Positions 17,249-26,533 of a stretch of 34,739 bases of DNA are shown here, in pieces. This DNA comes from Treponema sp. (lineage in GTDB: Bacteria; Spirochaetota; Spirochaetia; Treponematales; Treponemataceae). The notes under the pieces were generated by a model. The model was not told where the DNA came from and ran no database searches. It saw only the letters and a program-made list of their open reading frames with translations. Where the stretch lies: NCBI GenBank assembly GCA_017392945.1, contig JAFOSK010000134.1:1-34739 (forward strand), given 5' to 3'. The first letter of the stretch is position 1. The number at the start of each line of letters is the position of its first letter. Both the position numbers and the translations under genes were made by a program.

Positions 17249-19888
17249 CTAAATGCACCTTGAATCATGGCAGGCAAAATACAGAACCTGTTTATTCTGC
17301 GCAATAGAAGCAACAATCTTTCCGGCATTTACAATTTTATCTTCATCAAAATTAACAAAAGGATCATCCAGGATGATGACAGGCTGTTCTTCCGTAAACA
17401 TTGCACTTATAAGGGCTATTCTTGTGCAGAAATTTACAAGATCCTTGTATCCTTCGCTCAAATAATCAGAAGTATAAAGAGAACCTTCGCCTTCAACCTT
17501 TACGTCCATATTTCTGTCAATAAGAATTGACCTTTTGCTTCCAGAAAGTTTCATGCATTCCGTAAACGCAGATTCCATTTTTTCCATATAGCGGTCAGAA
17601 AGAGATTCATAGGCGGTTTTTAAGAAAGTTCTAGCATAGGAAAGTTCTTCTGCCCTTTCCTTAGCCGCTGTAAGCTTTTTTTCAAGTACGTCGATTTCAT
17701 TTTCATAGTCGGACTTTCTATCAATTTCAAGCTCATAGTCATTTATGCGCTCTTTATATTCGTTTACCGTTCTTTCTATCTGAATCAATTTTGCGGAAAC
17801 AGCAGAATATTCCTGATTAACCTGCTCAAGTGAAAGAGAAGGTTCTTCAGCCAAATAAATTTTTGTCATGTCATTTTCAGATTCAAACTTTTTTACCGCA
17901 GCCATTTCCGAAGGCAGAGTTTCTTGGATATTTTCAAGCGCAAGCAGATTTTTCTGAATCTGGCTGACCTTTGAATTTGTATCTCCGCCCCCTTCGACAT
18001 TCCATTTTGAAAAAAGTTCATTCAATCTTTTCCTTGCAAAATCAAGATCCTTCCCGGACGATTCTATAATCATCATCCGCCTTGAATAATCCCTGTACGG
18101 AGGAAGTCGCTGACTTAACATGGCAAGTACTCCAGAAGGCTCAGATGTCTTGCAACGAGATTCATAGCGGACAGTAAAAGCTTCGATCGCTTCTGTAAGT
18201 TCACACAGCCTTGGGTTATTTTTTGAGACAGAATCATAAGCTTTTTCTTTCTGAAGAAGTTCCCCGAAAGTCTGCCATTCGTTTTCAATCCTGAGCAGTT
18301 CGTATTGGGGTTTTTCCTGGTTAAAACCAGGATGAATCTGATTTATAAAACTAATATAAGAATCATTTAAAGAATTATAGCGCCACTCCGCATCCTGAAT
18401 TTTTGAATCAAGGCTTAAAATAGAATCCGAAACTTCCTTTATTTTCTGAAAACCTGTAGAAAAAAGAAGCCCGAAACAAAGAGAACACACTGCAAAACCT
18501 GCAATAACAGAAGAAACCAGCATTCCGAGGGTAAAAACAAAAAAACATAATGATGATAAAGCCGTTAAAACAGTAAAAAAAGCGATTCCTGAAATACGCA
18601 CATTTTTCTTAGCTTTTAATGCATCTTCTTCCAGCTTTTTTTTCTGTTCTTCAAGGGATTTATGATTAAAGCGCATTTCGTTCAGGTCCTGCAGAATTTT
18701 TTCTGCAGAACAGATATCATCAAGGTGAAAGGCTATTATTTCAGGAGAAATTTCCAAGCCGCTGAACTGAGTTTTCAGAACTTCAAGCCTGCGCTGCTCT
18801 TGTTCGGAAAGTGCAGCAGAATCAATTTTATGAAGGATGTCTTTCTTTTCATCAAGTTCAGAACGACACTTTTCTATCTGCTCAACAGACGGAACGTCTC
18901 CTGAAAAAAAATCCTTAAGTTCTGAATAATTTAATTTTTCCTCCGGCGAAAGTTCATTACGGCTTATGTCTATTTCAAGTTGAGATATACGGTTATTAAG
19001 ATTAAGACATTCTGTAATTTCTGCTTCCGAAGGGATCAGCCCGTTAAAAAAATCCGTATATTGTTTTTCCAGAGATTTTTTTTCATCAAGAGACTTCTTC
19101 ATGGATTCATGTAACCTGCGCTTTTCGTAAAGACTGATATTTTCTTTTTTCGTCTCAAGCTCAGAAAGCCTTTCTTTTTCATATTTTTTTCTCTGATTTT
19201 CATTTTCCATTAGAGCAGAAAGCTGAGCAACCGTTTTTTCCAATGAATTTATTTTATCCAAGCTTTCCTTGCGGTTTTCTATCTCAGCCTCAATTGTTCT
19301 TATTACAGCATCCCGCGCTCTTGGCGCCTGAAGCAAAGAAAGCGCAGAACTTAAAATTTTGTCTGCCGTCTCATAATTTCCAACGTCATCAGAATCATCA
19401 AGAAGTCCATTAAGCTTTGCATTTATATTATCACTTAAAGCAGGAAGTTTTTCCTTGTCAAGAGTTACAAAGCAGCTTCGCTCAAAAGAATCACGGTCAA
19501 TCCTAAAAAGCTGGACTCCAAGCTCTTCGCCGTCAGAAAATTCTTCAGCCTTAAGTCCTGAAACCATATCCCAAATTTCGCAAGTATCAAGTTCTTTTTT
19601 CTTTCTGTCAAAAAATCTTGTAATCCGGTATTCTTTTTTTCCAGTTGAAAAAATCATGTTTCCACCGAATTTTCCTCCATTCCACGGAAAATAACGTTCA
19701 CGCTCAAAAAATCCCTCTTTTTTTCTGCCCTTTTCGTCCATTCCATAAAGCATTGCCTTTATAAAGGCTGCCAGCGTAGATTTACCCCATCCGTTTTCAT
19801 GAATAAAAGAATTCAATCCTTCTGTAAAAATGAATTCCTGCTTATGAAAATTACCGAAATTTTCTATATTTATTGACTTAATGAACAT
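17249..19888 (-). CDS. YhaN-like AAA/SMC-type ATPase
   Basis: 879 residues with SbcC/Rad50-like architecture: an N-terminal ATPase half, long coiled coils (about 170-430 and 490-790) and a C-terminal half with SEGYKDLVNF (signature) and VIILDDPF (Walker B, about 840). The Walker A is ENGWGKST (31-38); histidine stands at position 30 where glycine is usual, a variant I recall from this subfamily. Residues about 430-478 are strongly hydrophobic and probably form two membrane segments within the coiled coil, as in YhaN. The start codon directly follows the stop of the YhaO-like phosphoesterase gene (TGAATG) with GAGG in front, so the two are translationally coupled and surely form a complex, presumably acting on DNA ends or structures. 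Function inferred from family. Confidence 0.82.
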   Translation of the reverse strand: MFIKSINIENFGNFHKQEFIFTEGLNSFIHENGWGKSTLAAFIKAMLYGMDEKGRKKEGFFERERYFPWNGGKFGGNMIFSTGKKEYRITRFFDRKKKELDTCEIWDMVSGLKAEEFSDGEELGVQLFRIDRDSFERSCFVTLDKEKLPALSDNINAKLNGLLDDSDDVGNYETADKILSSALSLLQAPRARDAVIRTIEAEIENRKESLDKINSLEKTVAQLSALMENENQRKKYEKERLSELETKKENISLYEKRRLHESMKKSLDEKKSLEKQYTDFFNGLIPSEAEITECLNLNNRISQLEIDISRNELSPEEKLNYSELKDFFSGDVPSVEQIEKCRSELDEKKDILHKIDSAALSEQEQRRLEVLKTQFSGLEISPEIIAFHLDDICSAEKILQDLNEMRFNHKSLEEQKKKLEEDALKAKKNVRISGIAFFTVLTALSSLCFFVFTLGMLVSSVIAGFAVCSLCFGLLFSTGFQKIKEVSDSILSLDSKIQDAEWRYNSLNDSYISFINQIHPGFNQEKPQYELLRIENEWQTFGELLQKEKAYDSVSKNNPRLCELTEAIEAFTVRYESRCKTSEPSGVLAMLSQRLPPYRDYSRRMMIIESSGKDLDFARKRLNELFSKWNVEGGGDTNSKVSQIQKNLLALENIQETLPSEMAAVKKFESENDMTKIYLAEEPSLSLEQVNQEYSAVSAKLIQIERTVNEYKERINDYELEIDRKSDYENEIDVLEKKLTAAKERAEELSYARTFLKTAYESLSDRYMEKMESAFTECMKLSGSKRSILIDRNMDVKVEGEGSLYTSDYLSEGYKDLVNFCTRIALISAMFTEEQPVIILDDPFVNFDEDKIVNAGKIVASIAQNKQVLYFACHDSRCI

Positions 19889-20980
19889 TCAGACCTCTTT
19901 TCCTGACAGGGCCTTTAACCCAGCAATAATTATTCTGGCTTTTTTTTCTTCCGGGAGATTCTGAGATTCAACAGTTCGAACGAATTCTCCTTTAAGAGAA
20001 ATATCATTCCTGTATTTTTCGTAATCAATTTTTATTTCCGTCTGATTTTCCACCTTGATAAAGAAGAAATCCGATTCAAGTTGCCGGGCAAAAGATTCTG
20101 TCATTATATCTGCCGCCTCAGAGACTTCTCCTTTCAGAATGACTTTTACAAGGCTTTTTCTGGAAATACTGTCAATATCAGAGGAAATTTTGTTCAGAAT
20201 GTCAGAATAATCTTCCAGATTGGTAATATTAATTTCAGGCGCATACAATTTCCTGATTGAAGTTTCTATAAATTCTTGTGAAACAGAATTTTTTTCTTCA
20301 TCGACATCAAGAAGCACGTAACCTTTTGGACCAGTTTCGTCAAATCCGCGGCCTTCCAAACAGCCTGAATAACAGAACACGCCCCTCTTGTCCAGCCGCT
20401 CGCATGAATAAGAATGAATGTGTCCCAATGCAAGATAGTCTATATATTTATTTTTTAATTTAGAAAGATTTATAAACGGAGCATCTGACTTACCGGTCGA
20501 TTTTACAATTTCACCGTGAAGAACAACTATATTAATCCGTCCGGAATCTAGGACAAGCTCATTATAAACATCTTCAGGAACAAAAGAAGTGATTTCACGC
20601 CCCGTAATGCAGACTTTACCAAAATCATAAGAAATCCATTTTTCAGAAGAAAAAAACTTTAGGTTTTCAGGAATCCTTTCCTGAGCTTCAAAAAAAGATT
20701 CAGAATCATGATTTCCCTTCAGATAAAGAAACGTAATTTCCGGATGACTTTGAATTAAATGAAAAACCTGCTTTTTTACAGTTTTCTGAAAACTTTTTAA
20801 TGTATCAAACAGATCACCGGCAATTATTATTACACCTACGGAATTTTTCTGCGCATGAACGGTAATCAGATTTTCAAATGACTTAAGCAGTTCTTCCTTC
20901 CGCTGCAAAGCCTTTTCCCTGGAAAGATTGCTTTCCATTTTTGAATCAAGATGAAGGTCTGCACAGTGAATTATTTTCAA
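19889..20980 (-). CDS. YhaO/SbcD-like metallophosphoesterase
   Basis: 363 residues from the TTG at 20980. AGGAGGGGG lies 4 nt before this TTG, and the resulting MKIIHCADLHLD matches the family N-terminus, which decides against the in-frame TTG at 21010. Calcineurin-type motifs are complete: DxH (D8, H10), GD (D56, IIIAGDLFDT), GNHD (89-92), LHGE and GHIHSY (about 185-190). This matches the nuclease subunit partner of SbcC/YhaN-type ATPases, with manganese-dependent DNA cleavage expected. Downstream and directly adjoining is the YhaN-like gene. The C-terminal 120 residues are the less conserved capping region. A cytosolic DNA-repair nuclease is the best reading. Confidence 0.85.
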   Translation of the reverse strand: MKIIHCADLHLDSKMESNLSREKALQRKEELLKSFENLITVHAQKNSVGVIIIAGDLFDTLKSFQKTVKKQVFHLIQSHPEITFLYLKGNHDSESFFEAQERIPENLKFFSSEKWISYDFGKVCITGREITSFVPEDVYNELVLDSGRINIVVLHGEIVKSTGKSDAPFINLSKLKNKYIDYLALGHIHSYSCERLDKRGVFCYSGCLEGRGFDETGPKGYVLLDVDEEKNSVSQEFIETSIRKLYAPEINITNLEDYSDILNKISSDIDSISRKSLVKVILKGEVSEAADIMTESFARQLESDFFFIKVENQTEIKIDYEKYRNDISLKGEFVRTVESQNLPEEKKARIIIAGLKALSGKEV

Positions 20981-21128
20981 AAATCCCCCTCCTGAGAAAA
21001 TCGTCTGCAAGTAAATATACCATACAAAAGACTGTTAGTATACATATTTTCCGCAATTTTTCAGAAATTTCTCTGTTTTATTCTTAAAAAACAGGCTTTT
21101 TCAGTAGATACACAAAGAGAATTCATTC

Positions 21129-21140
21129 TAATATAAGTTC
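21129..21140 (+). promoter_or_regulatory. candidate -10 for leaderless amylase mRNA
   Basis: TAATAT (21129-21134) ends 6 nt before the ATG. TAGATA 18 nt upstream (21105-21110) is a mediocre -35. No Shine-Dalgarno is present. Confidence 0.35.
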
Positions 21141-23249
21141 ATGAAAAATAAATTTTTTTTAACAATTTTTACCGCCGCTATTTTATTTGCGGCATGTAAC
21201 AACGGATCGAGTTCAGATAATTCAGAACTGATAAATGCGTTTTTAAAAGCACAGCAGAATCAGCAGACAAGCGGCTCTGGAAGTAGCACCGGGGGAACTT
21301 CTGGAAATAATACTGACGGAAGTTCAGAAAACAGCACTTCAACAGAAAGCAGTCTTTTTGAATTCTGCGGGGACAAAAACTATAAAAGCGAAAAAAATGC
21401 AGAAGCATCAGCAGCTGCAAATCAGTCTACAGGACTTGAAGCTGACTGGTGGAAAAAAACTTCCTTCTATCACATCTGGATGAAAAGTTTTAATGACTCT
21501 GACGGAGACGGCTGCGGAGATTTAAAAGGCGTTACCGCAAAACTTGACTACATTCAGACTGAAATCGGATGCGACGGAATCTGGCTCAGCCCGATTTTTG
21601 AATGCAGCTACAAGGGAAAAGGTGATAACTTTAATATGCACGGCTACGATACCGTAGATTATTACAGCGTGAACAGCTATTTTGGAACGGAAGACGACCT
21701 GACTGAACTTATCAATGCCTGCCATGCACGCGGAATGAAAATCATTTTTGACTTCGTTCCAAACCACACAAGCACTTCAAACCAATGGTTCTTGAATTCT
21801 GCAATGGGAACAGAGAAGAAAGACTGGTATATGTGGAACACTACACAGCTTACTTGGAGCAACGGAATGAGTTCCGGTAACTGGTACAAAAACAATAACA
21901 GAACTGCTTATTACTACGGAGCATTCGGATCTGGAATGCCTGATTTGAACTTCAGAAACTACGAAGTACGTGAAGAAATGAAAAATGTAGTACGTTACTG
22001 GCTTAACAAGGGCTTTGACGGTCTCCGTGCAGACGCTGTCCGCTATCTTGTTGAAACAAAAACAGCCTCATCAGTTAATTGCTGCGACACAGACGAATCT
22101 CATTCATGGTTCAAGGAATTAAGGGCAGAACTTGATAAATACAGTTCACCAAAATTCATGATGGCTGAAGCATGGATTGAAGGAAACCGCACAACATTTG
22201 AAAAGTACCTTGGAAATGAAGATGAATTTAATATGCTGTTGGATTTTGACCAGGGAAAACCTTGTACCATCGCAGTAAAAAATCAGGCAGATACCATTTC
22301 TTCTTCTTTGCATCAGAATAAAACAACAGGAACAGGTTTTGCAACATTCATGGTAAATCATGATAATTACAATGACCGCGTTGCAACAACCTTCACAGGT
22401 GACGAAAAACTCCAGAAACTTGCCACATCACTTTCTCTTTTAAGACCAACAGTTCCTGTAATTTACTACGGTACAGAAATCGGGATGAAACAGCTCAACA
22501 TTTCCGGCGATTCAAGACTTAGAGGTAAATTTGACTGGAATCTGGAAGCAACAGAAGCAGCTACCGAAAATTCCCTGTTAAAATGCAACAAAGCAATTAA
22601 TGCTCTTAGAAAAGCTCATAAAGAAACATTTGCAAACGGAAATGTAAAATTCCTTACATCAGGAAACAGCAAGGTCCTGGCGTACACAATCAGTACTGAC
22701 AATGAAAAGCTTCTCTGCATATTCAATCTTGGAAGAACAGCTCTGGAAAGCGTTTCTTTATCAGGAAGCGGTTCGTTCTCGTCTATTTCATGCCTGATTG
22801 GAGATACAGAAGCTCCTCTGCCAGTCTATGAAAATTCAGCAGTAACCGTAAAAAATATCGCACCATGTGCTTACCGTGTATATATTCTGGACAAAACAGA
22901 ATCAAATTACTTTGATGACGAAACCTACGTAGCTGGAGAAACGTATACACAACAGGATAACGGTTCTGTAATTCAGGAGACTTATTCCACAATGTATATC
23001 CGCGGAACTTTTAATAAGTGGGGCGGTACAAAAATGAATGCAGCGGATGACGGTTGGTTTCAAATAGATCTTACATTTGATTCTGCGCAGACAATTCAAT
23101 TTAAATTCTGCACATCTGATTCAGATTGGTCAAAAAACTGGGGGGATTCAAACGGTAATAATATTGTACTAAACGTTACCAGCGGGACTTATACAATTTC
23201 ATTCTCGCCGATCAAAGGTATGTGGAAGTATGAAAAAAAACAAAACTAA
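21141..23249 (+). CDS. GH13 alpha-amylase-type lipoprotein with C-terminal starch-binding-like domain
   Basis: 702 residues. The lipobox FAAC (C19) marks a lipoprotein, probably surface-anchored. Residues 20-75 are a Ser/Gly/Asn/Thr linker. The GH13 barrel follows (about 105-560): calcium loop DSDGDGCGD (119-127), region I DFVPNH (204-209), MPDLNF (266-271), region II GLRADAVRY with nucleophile D298, region III AEAW with acid/base E343, and region IV NHDN with D408, so the active site is complete. Residues about 626-702 (TMYIRGTFNKWGG...) resemble small beta-sandwich starch-binding modules of the CBM20/48 or X25 type. Role: hydrolysis of starch or malto-oligosaccharides outside the cytoplasm, working with the pullulanase at 24434. 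Exact specificity (alpha-amylase or oligo-glucosidase) cannot be told. No Shine-Dalgarno precedes it. Confidence 0.88.
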   Translation: MKNKFFLTIFTAAILFAACNNGSSSDNSELINAFLKAQQNQQTSGSGSSTGGTSGNNTDGSSENSTSTESSLFEFCGDKNYKSEKNAEASAAANQSTGLEADWWKKTSFYHIWMKSFNDSDGDGCGDLKGVTAKLDYIQTEIGCDGIWLSPIFECSYKGKGDNFNMHGYDTVDYYSVNSYFGTEDDLTELINACHARGMKIIFDFVPNHTSTSNQWFLNSAMGTEKKDWYMWNTTQLTWSNGMSSGNWYKNNNRTAYYYGAFGSGMPDLNFRNYEVREEMKNVVRYWLNKGFDGLRADAVRYLVETKTASSVNCCDTDESHSWFKELRAELDKYSSPKFMMAEAWIEGNRTTFEKYLGNEDEFNMLLDFDQGKPCTIAVKNQADTISSSLHQNKTTGTGFATFMVNHDNYNDRVATTFTGDEKLQKLATSLSLLRPTVPVIYYGTEIGMKQLNISGDSRLRGKFDWNLEATEAATENSLLKCNKAINALRKAHKETFANGNVKFLTSGNSKVLAYTISTDNEKLLCIFNLGRTALESVSLSGSGSFSSISCLIGDTEAPLPVYENSAVTVKNIAPCAYRVYILDKTESNYFDDETYVAGETYTQQDNGSVIQETYSTMYIRGTFNKWGGTKMNAADDGWFQIDLTFDSAQTIQFKFCTSDSDWSKNWGDSNGNNIVLNVTSGTYTISFSPIKGMWKYEKKQN

Positions 23250-23291
23250 TTTATAAAAGTAATTTTGTGCTTAAATATCCTTCTGGTGGCA

Positions 23292-24248
23292 TTACAGGTA
23301 AAAACATCTGACCTTATGCCCGCCTGCAATCTCCCGGAATTCCGGGAGTTCCTGGCGGCAGCGTTCGGTAGCGTTTGGGCAGCGGTACGCAAAAGGACAG
23401 CAAACTTCTTTTTCTAGTGTTGTCTTTACCTCGCAATTGGAAAAAGAAAGTTTTCCCTGCGCACCGTCAAAAAGCAGCTTTGTATAAGGATGCAGAGCGT
23501 CTTTATACAGGCTCTCGGCAGGAGCTTCTTCCACCAATACGCCTCTGTACATAACGCCAATTTCATCACAAAAATAACATGCAACCTTAAGATCATGCGT
23601 AATGAAAATAAAACTAAGGTTGCGTGACTTTCTAAGGTCAAGAAGAAGATTTATAATCTGCCCCTGAATAGAAACATCAAGAGCAGAAACAACTTCATCA
23701 CAGATAAGTACATCGGGATTCATTATAAGGGCACGGGCAATAGAAATTCGTTGTCTCTGTCCGCCGGAAAATTCTGCCGGACGCCTGTTAAGATCTTCCT
23801 CACTAAGTCCGACTTCCTGAATTATTTTTGAAGCTTCTTTCCATGCTTCTTTTTTTCCCTTCCACATGGAAGAATGACGCAAAGCTGCTGTCATGACTTC
23901 AAAAACTGTCATTCTGGGATTTAATGAACGCGCAGGATCCTGAAATATATATTTAACTTTTTCTCTGTAATGTCTGAGATCTCTTTTTGAAAAACCAGAA
24001 ACAGATTCTTTTTCATAAAAAATTTCACCGGAAGTCTGAATATACATCTGCACAATCATTCTAGCAGTAGTTGTCTTTCCGCAGCCTGATTCGCCAACAA
24101 TACCGTAAGCTCTCCCTTTCTTAAGCTCAAATGAAACGTCATTTACAGCATAAACAGATTTTCTTTTCTTTGCAAAGAATCCGGCTTCCATATTGAATTG
24201 CTTTGAAACATGCGAAACTTTTATAATCGGCTGCTCTGTATCTGTCAT
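23292..24248 (-). CDS. oppF: oligopeptide ABC transporter ATPase OppF
   Basis: 318 residues. Walker A GESGCGKT, Q-loop FQDPARSLNPRMT, signature FSGGQRQR, Walker B LICDEVVSALD and H-loop FITHD are intact. The C-terminal oligopeptide/dipeptide motif contains four cysteines (CPFAYRCPNATERC and a final C), which bind a 4Fe-4S cluster in some homologues. It is a lone gene between the amylase and pullulanase genes on the opposite strand, while oppA, oppB and oppCD lie 5 kb away with no oppF of their own. It is therefore the likely second ATPase of that importer. AAGGGAAGGGG precedes the ATG. Binding cytosolic, at the membrane. Confidence 0.85.
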   Translation of the reverse strand: MTDTEQPIIKVSHVSKQFNMEAGFFAKKRKSVYAVNDVSFELKKGRAYGIVGESGCGKTTTARMIVQMYIQTSGEIFYEKESVSGFSKRDLRHYREKVKYIFQDPARSLNPRMTVFEVMTAALRHSSMWKGKKEAWKEASKIIQEVGLSEEDLNRRPAEFSGGQRQRISIARALIMNPDVLICDEVVSALDVSIQGQIINLLLDLRKSRNLSFIFITHDLKVACYFCDEIGVMYRGVLVEEAPAESLYKDALHPYTKLLFDGAQGKLSFSNCEVKTTLEKEVCCPFAYRCPNATERCRQELPEFREIAGGHKVRCFYL

Positions 24249-24264
24249 AAAAACCCCTTCCCTT

Positions 24265-24293
24265 ATTGTACCTTAAAACACTTGAATCAACAA
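24265..24293 (-). promoter_or_regulatory. oppF: candidate oppF promoter
   Basis: Minus strand TTGTTG (24293-24288), 17 nt, TACAAT (24270-24265), leader about 10 nt containing AGGGG. Moderate match to consensus. Confidence 0.4.
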
Positions 24294-24397
24294 CCTTGCA
24301 GCAAACGGCAATGCTGCCAAAGTCAACGTTCGAAAAAAAGAATAGTTTTGTGCTATTATTTCATAGAAATGGACAATAATTTTTTCAGAAAATAAAG

Positions 24398-24403
24398 TAT
24401 AAT
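24398..24403 (+). promoter_or_regulatory. -10 box of pullulanase gene
   Basis: Perfect TATAAT. No convincing -35 at 16-18 nt. The leader would be about 24 nt and includes the GGAG ribosome site 6 nt before the ATG. Confidence 0.35.
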
Positions 24404-24433
24404 TACCATAGAAATTTATTTTTGGAGTAAAAA

Positions 24434-26422
24434 ATGAAGAGAATATTCTTTAATCTCAAAAAAATTCTTCTTGCTTCATGTGCCATAACGCTCTGCCTAT
24501 CTTTATGGGCAAAGGAACAGCCAGATTTGGACAAGCTTAATTCATATCCGGGCAATGACCTTGGTCTTACGCTTTCTGAAAATTCAGCACAGTTCAAATG
24601 TTGGGCTCCGCTTGCAAAAAACGTTAAAATTCTTTTGTTCAGAGATTCAGAAAATCTTGCGAAGCCCGTTAAATCCATAAAAATGGAAAAAGATGCTCAA
24701 AATCCGGGAATATGGGTTCTGAATATTCCTGTAGATGGATTCAGATACTATCAGTACGAAATTTCTAATCCGGGGAAAAAAGTACGTGTATGCGATATTT
24801 GGGCAAAAGCAGCAAGTTCGGAATCTACGGCAAGCCAGATTACTGACATAAACAAAGATCCTGCAGCGATTCCGCAGAACCTTACAAAAGATACTTCATG
24901 GGGAACAAAAGAAAGCTATTACAATCCATTCGGGGAAAGCGGGAAAAAAGCCATGTCCTACACCGATGCTGTGATTTATGAAATGCACATACGCGACTGG
25001 TCTCTTGTAGAAGTTTCTGACTCAACCGGAAAATTCAAGGAAATCGCAGACGGCGATAAAATAATTTCCCACCTTAAAGATTTAGGCATTACTCATGTTC
25101 AGATCCTGCCATGCTTTGAATATGCAGAAAAAAATACAAACACCCTTTACAATTGGGGATACAACCCTTACAACTACAATGTTCCTGAGGGACGCTATGT
25201 TTCTACAGGATACAAAGACGGTACCCAGGCCGTAAACGAAATGCGGTATATGATCGGAAAGCTTCATGAAAATGGAATTGCCGTTATTATGGATGTAGTA
25301 TACAACCATACAAGTGGAACTGGCGAAAATTCGATATATGATCTTACTGTGCCTGAATATTTCTACAGACTGAATGCAGACGGAAGCTATTCAAACGGAT
25401 CTGGTTGCGGAAACGAAATTGCTACAAACCGCACTATGGTACGCAAATTTGTAGTAGATTCCGTAAGACACTGGATGCTTGACTACCATGTAAATGGATT
25501 CCGTTTTGACCTTATGGGACTTCAGGAACGCGATACAATGACAGCAGTTTACAACGCCCTCAAAGAAATTGATCCTAACGTAATGGTCTACGGAGAACCA
25601 TGGACAGGTGGAAAAAGCCTTGTTAAATTCGGATGCTCAAAAAGTACTGTAGACCTTATTACAGATGATGAAAACGTTAACGGAGTAGGATGCTTTAATG
25701 ATGACTACAGAGATGCCTTAAAAGGTTCTGTATTCAGTCCTGCTCAGTGCGGTTTTGTACAGGGAAACGGTGCTTCCTTTAACACTGTAATTGCAGGACT
25801 TACCGGCTCTTTGAGAGGAAAAGGCGGCTTCACAAAAAAATTAGGAAGAAGCATAAACTATGTCGAATGTCATGACAATCATACTCTCTTTGACAAACTT
25901 GCAATAACAGAAATAGGAAAAAACCAGAACGGCAATCTTTTTGAACTTCTTACAGAACAGCAGCTCGAAACCGTAAAAAAAGAAGACAAATTGGCAGCTG
26001 CATTCGTTTTTCTTGCGCAGGGAACACCGTTTATAAACGGCGGACAGGAATTTATGCGTACAAAAAACGGCAATTCCAACAGTTACATAGCCGGAAACAA
26101 AATCAACGGAATAGACCTTTCATTCAAAGATAAATTCTATGATGTCTACAATACATACAAGGCTCTTATCGCATTAAGAAATGCAAACCGTTCCAGCTTC
26201 GGTGCTAATGAAGGTGCAGAAGCTGACATGATAAGTCCTAACCTTATCAAATATTCAGCCGGAAAATTCACGGTTTATTTCAACGGATCCGATGAAGCAA
26301 AGGACATAAATGACTATGGAAAACTTGTGAGCATAAATGAACAGAACGGAACGTATTCCGTTTCTGCAGCATCAAAAGTTATAAAGGTTCCTGCAAAAAA
26401 CTTTGTGATCATTGAAAATTAA
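24434..26422 (+). CDS. type I pullulanase (GH13)
   Basis: 662 residues. The export signal is MKRIFFNLKKILLASCAITLC and onwards, with cleavage likely after LWA (residue 26). A CBM48-like N-terminal domain (about 40-115, FKCWAPLAKNVKILLF) precedes the barrel. YNWGYNP (239-245) is the diagnostic type I pullulanase motif. Region I MDVVYNH, region II FRFDLMGL with nucleophile D359, region III YGEPW with acid/base E388, and region IV ECHDNH with D481 are all present. It hydrolyses alpha-1,6 branch links in pullulan, amylopectin or glycogen, complementing the nearby amylase lipoprotein. LASC at 14-17 resembles a lipobox, but lies inside the hydrophobic core, so a soluble or ordinary secreted form is preferred. 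GGAG 6 nt before the ATG is a good ribosome site. It converges with nudC over a shared terminator. Confidence 0.9.
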   Translation: MKRIFFNLKKILLASCAITLCLSLWAKEQPDLDKLNSYPGNDLGLTLSENSAQFKCWAPLAKNVKILLFRDSENLAKPVKSIKMEKDAQNPGIWVLNIPVDGFRYYQYEISNPGKKVRVCDIWAKAASSESTASQITDINKDPAAIPQNLTKDTSWGTKESYYNPFGESGKKAMSYTDAVIYEMHIRDWSLVEVSDSTGKFKEIADGDKIISHLKDLGITHVQILPCFEYAEKNTNTLYNWGYNPYNYNVPEGRYVSTGYKDGTQAVNEMRYMIGKLHENGIAVIMDVVYNHTSGTGENSIYDLTVPEYFYRLNADGSYSNGSGCGNEIATNRTMVRKFVVDSVRHWMLDYHVNGFRFDLMGLQERDTMTAVYNALKEIDPNVMVYGEPWTGGKSLVKFGCSKSTVDLITDDENVNGVGCFNDDYRDALKGSVFSPAQCGFVQGNGASFNTVIAGLTGSLRGKGGFTKKLGRSINYVECHDNHTLFDKLAITEIGKNQNGNLFELLTEQQLETVKKEDKLAAAFVFLAQGTPFINGGQEFMRTKNGNSNSYIAGNKINGIDLSFKDKFYDVYNTYKALIALRNANRSSFGANEGAEADMISPNLIKYSAGKFTVYFNGSDEAKDINDYGKLVSINEQNGTYSVSAASKVIKVPAKNFVIIEN

Positions 26423-26436
26423 ACCGATTCTGATGC

Positions 26437-26486
26437 AAAAAACAGAGATATTTTATGAAAAAAATTTCATAAAACTTCTCTGTTTT
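26437..26486. terminator. bidirectional terminator between pullulanase and nudC
   Basis: Two nested inverted repeats: outer AAAACAGAGA and TCTCTGTTTT, inner TTTTATGAAA and TTTCATAAAA, separated by an A-rich loop. T-runs flank both sides (TTTT on the plus strand, six T on the minus strand). It serves both convergent units. Confidence 0.8.
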
Positions 26487-26533
26487 ATCAAGAGAATAAA
26501 AAGTTTTATTGTAACCATTATAAATGTTTGCAA

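Noticed and set aside
20978..21010. Longer YhaO-like start at TTG 21010
   Set aside because: AGGAGGGGG falls inside the extra codons, immediately before a second TTG that gives the family N-terminus.
24473..24484. Lipobox LASC in the pullulanase signal
   Set aside because: The cysteine lies within the hydrophobic core with ten more hydrophobic residues after it; signal peptidase I cleavage after LWA fits better.
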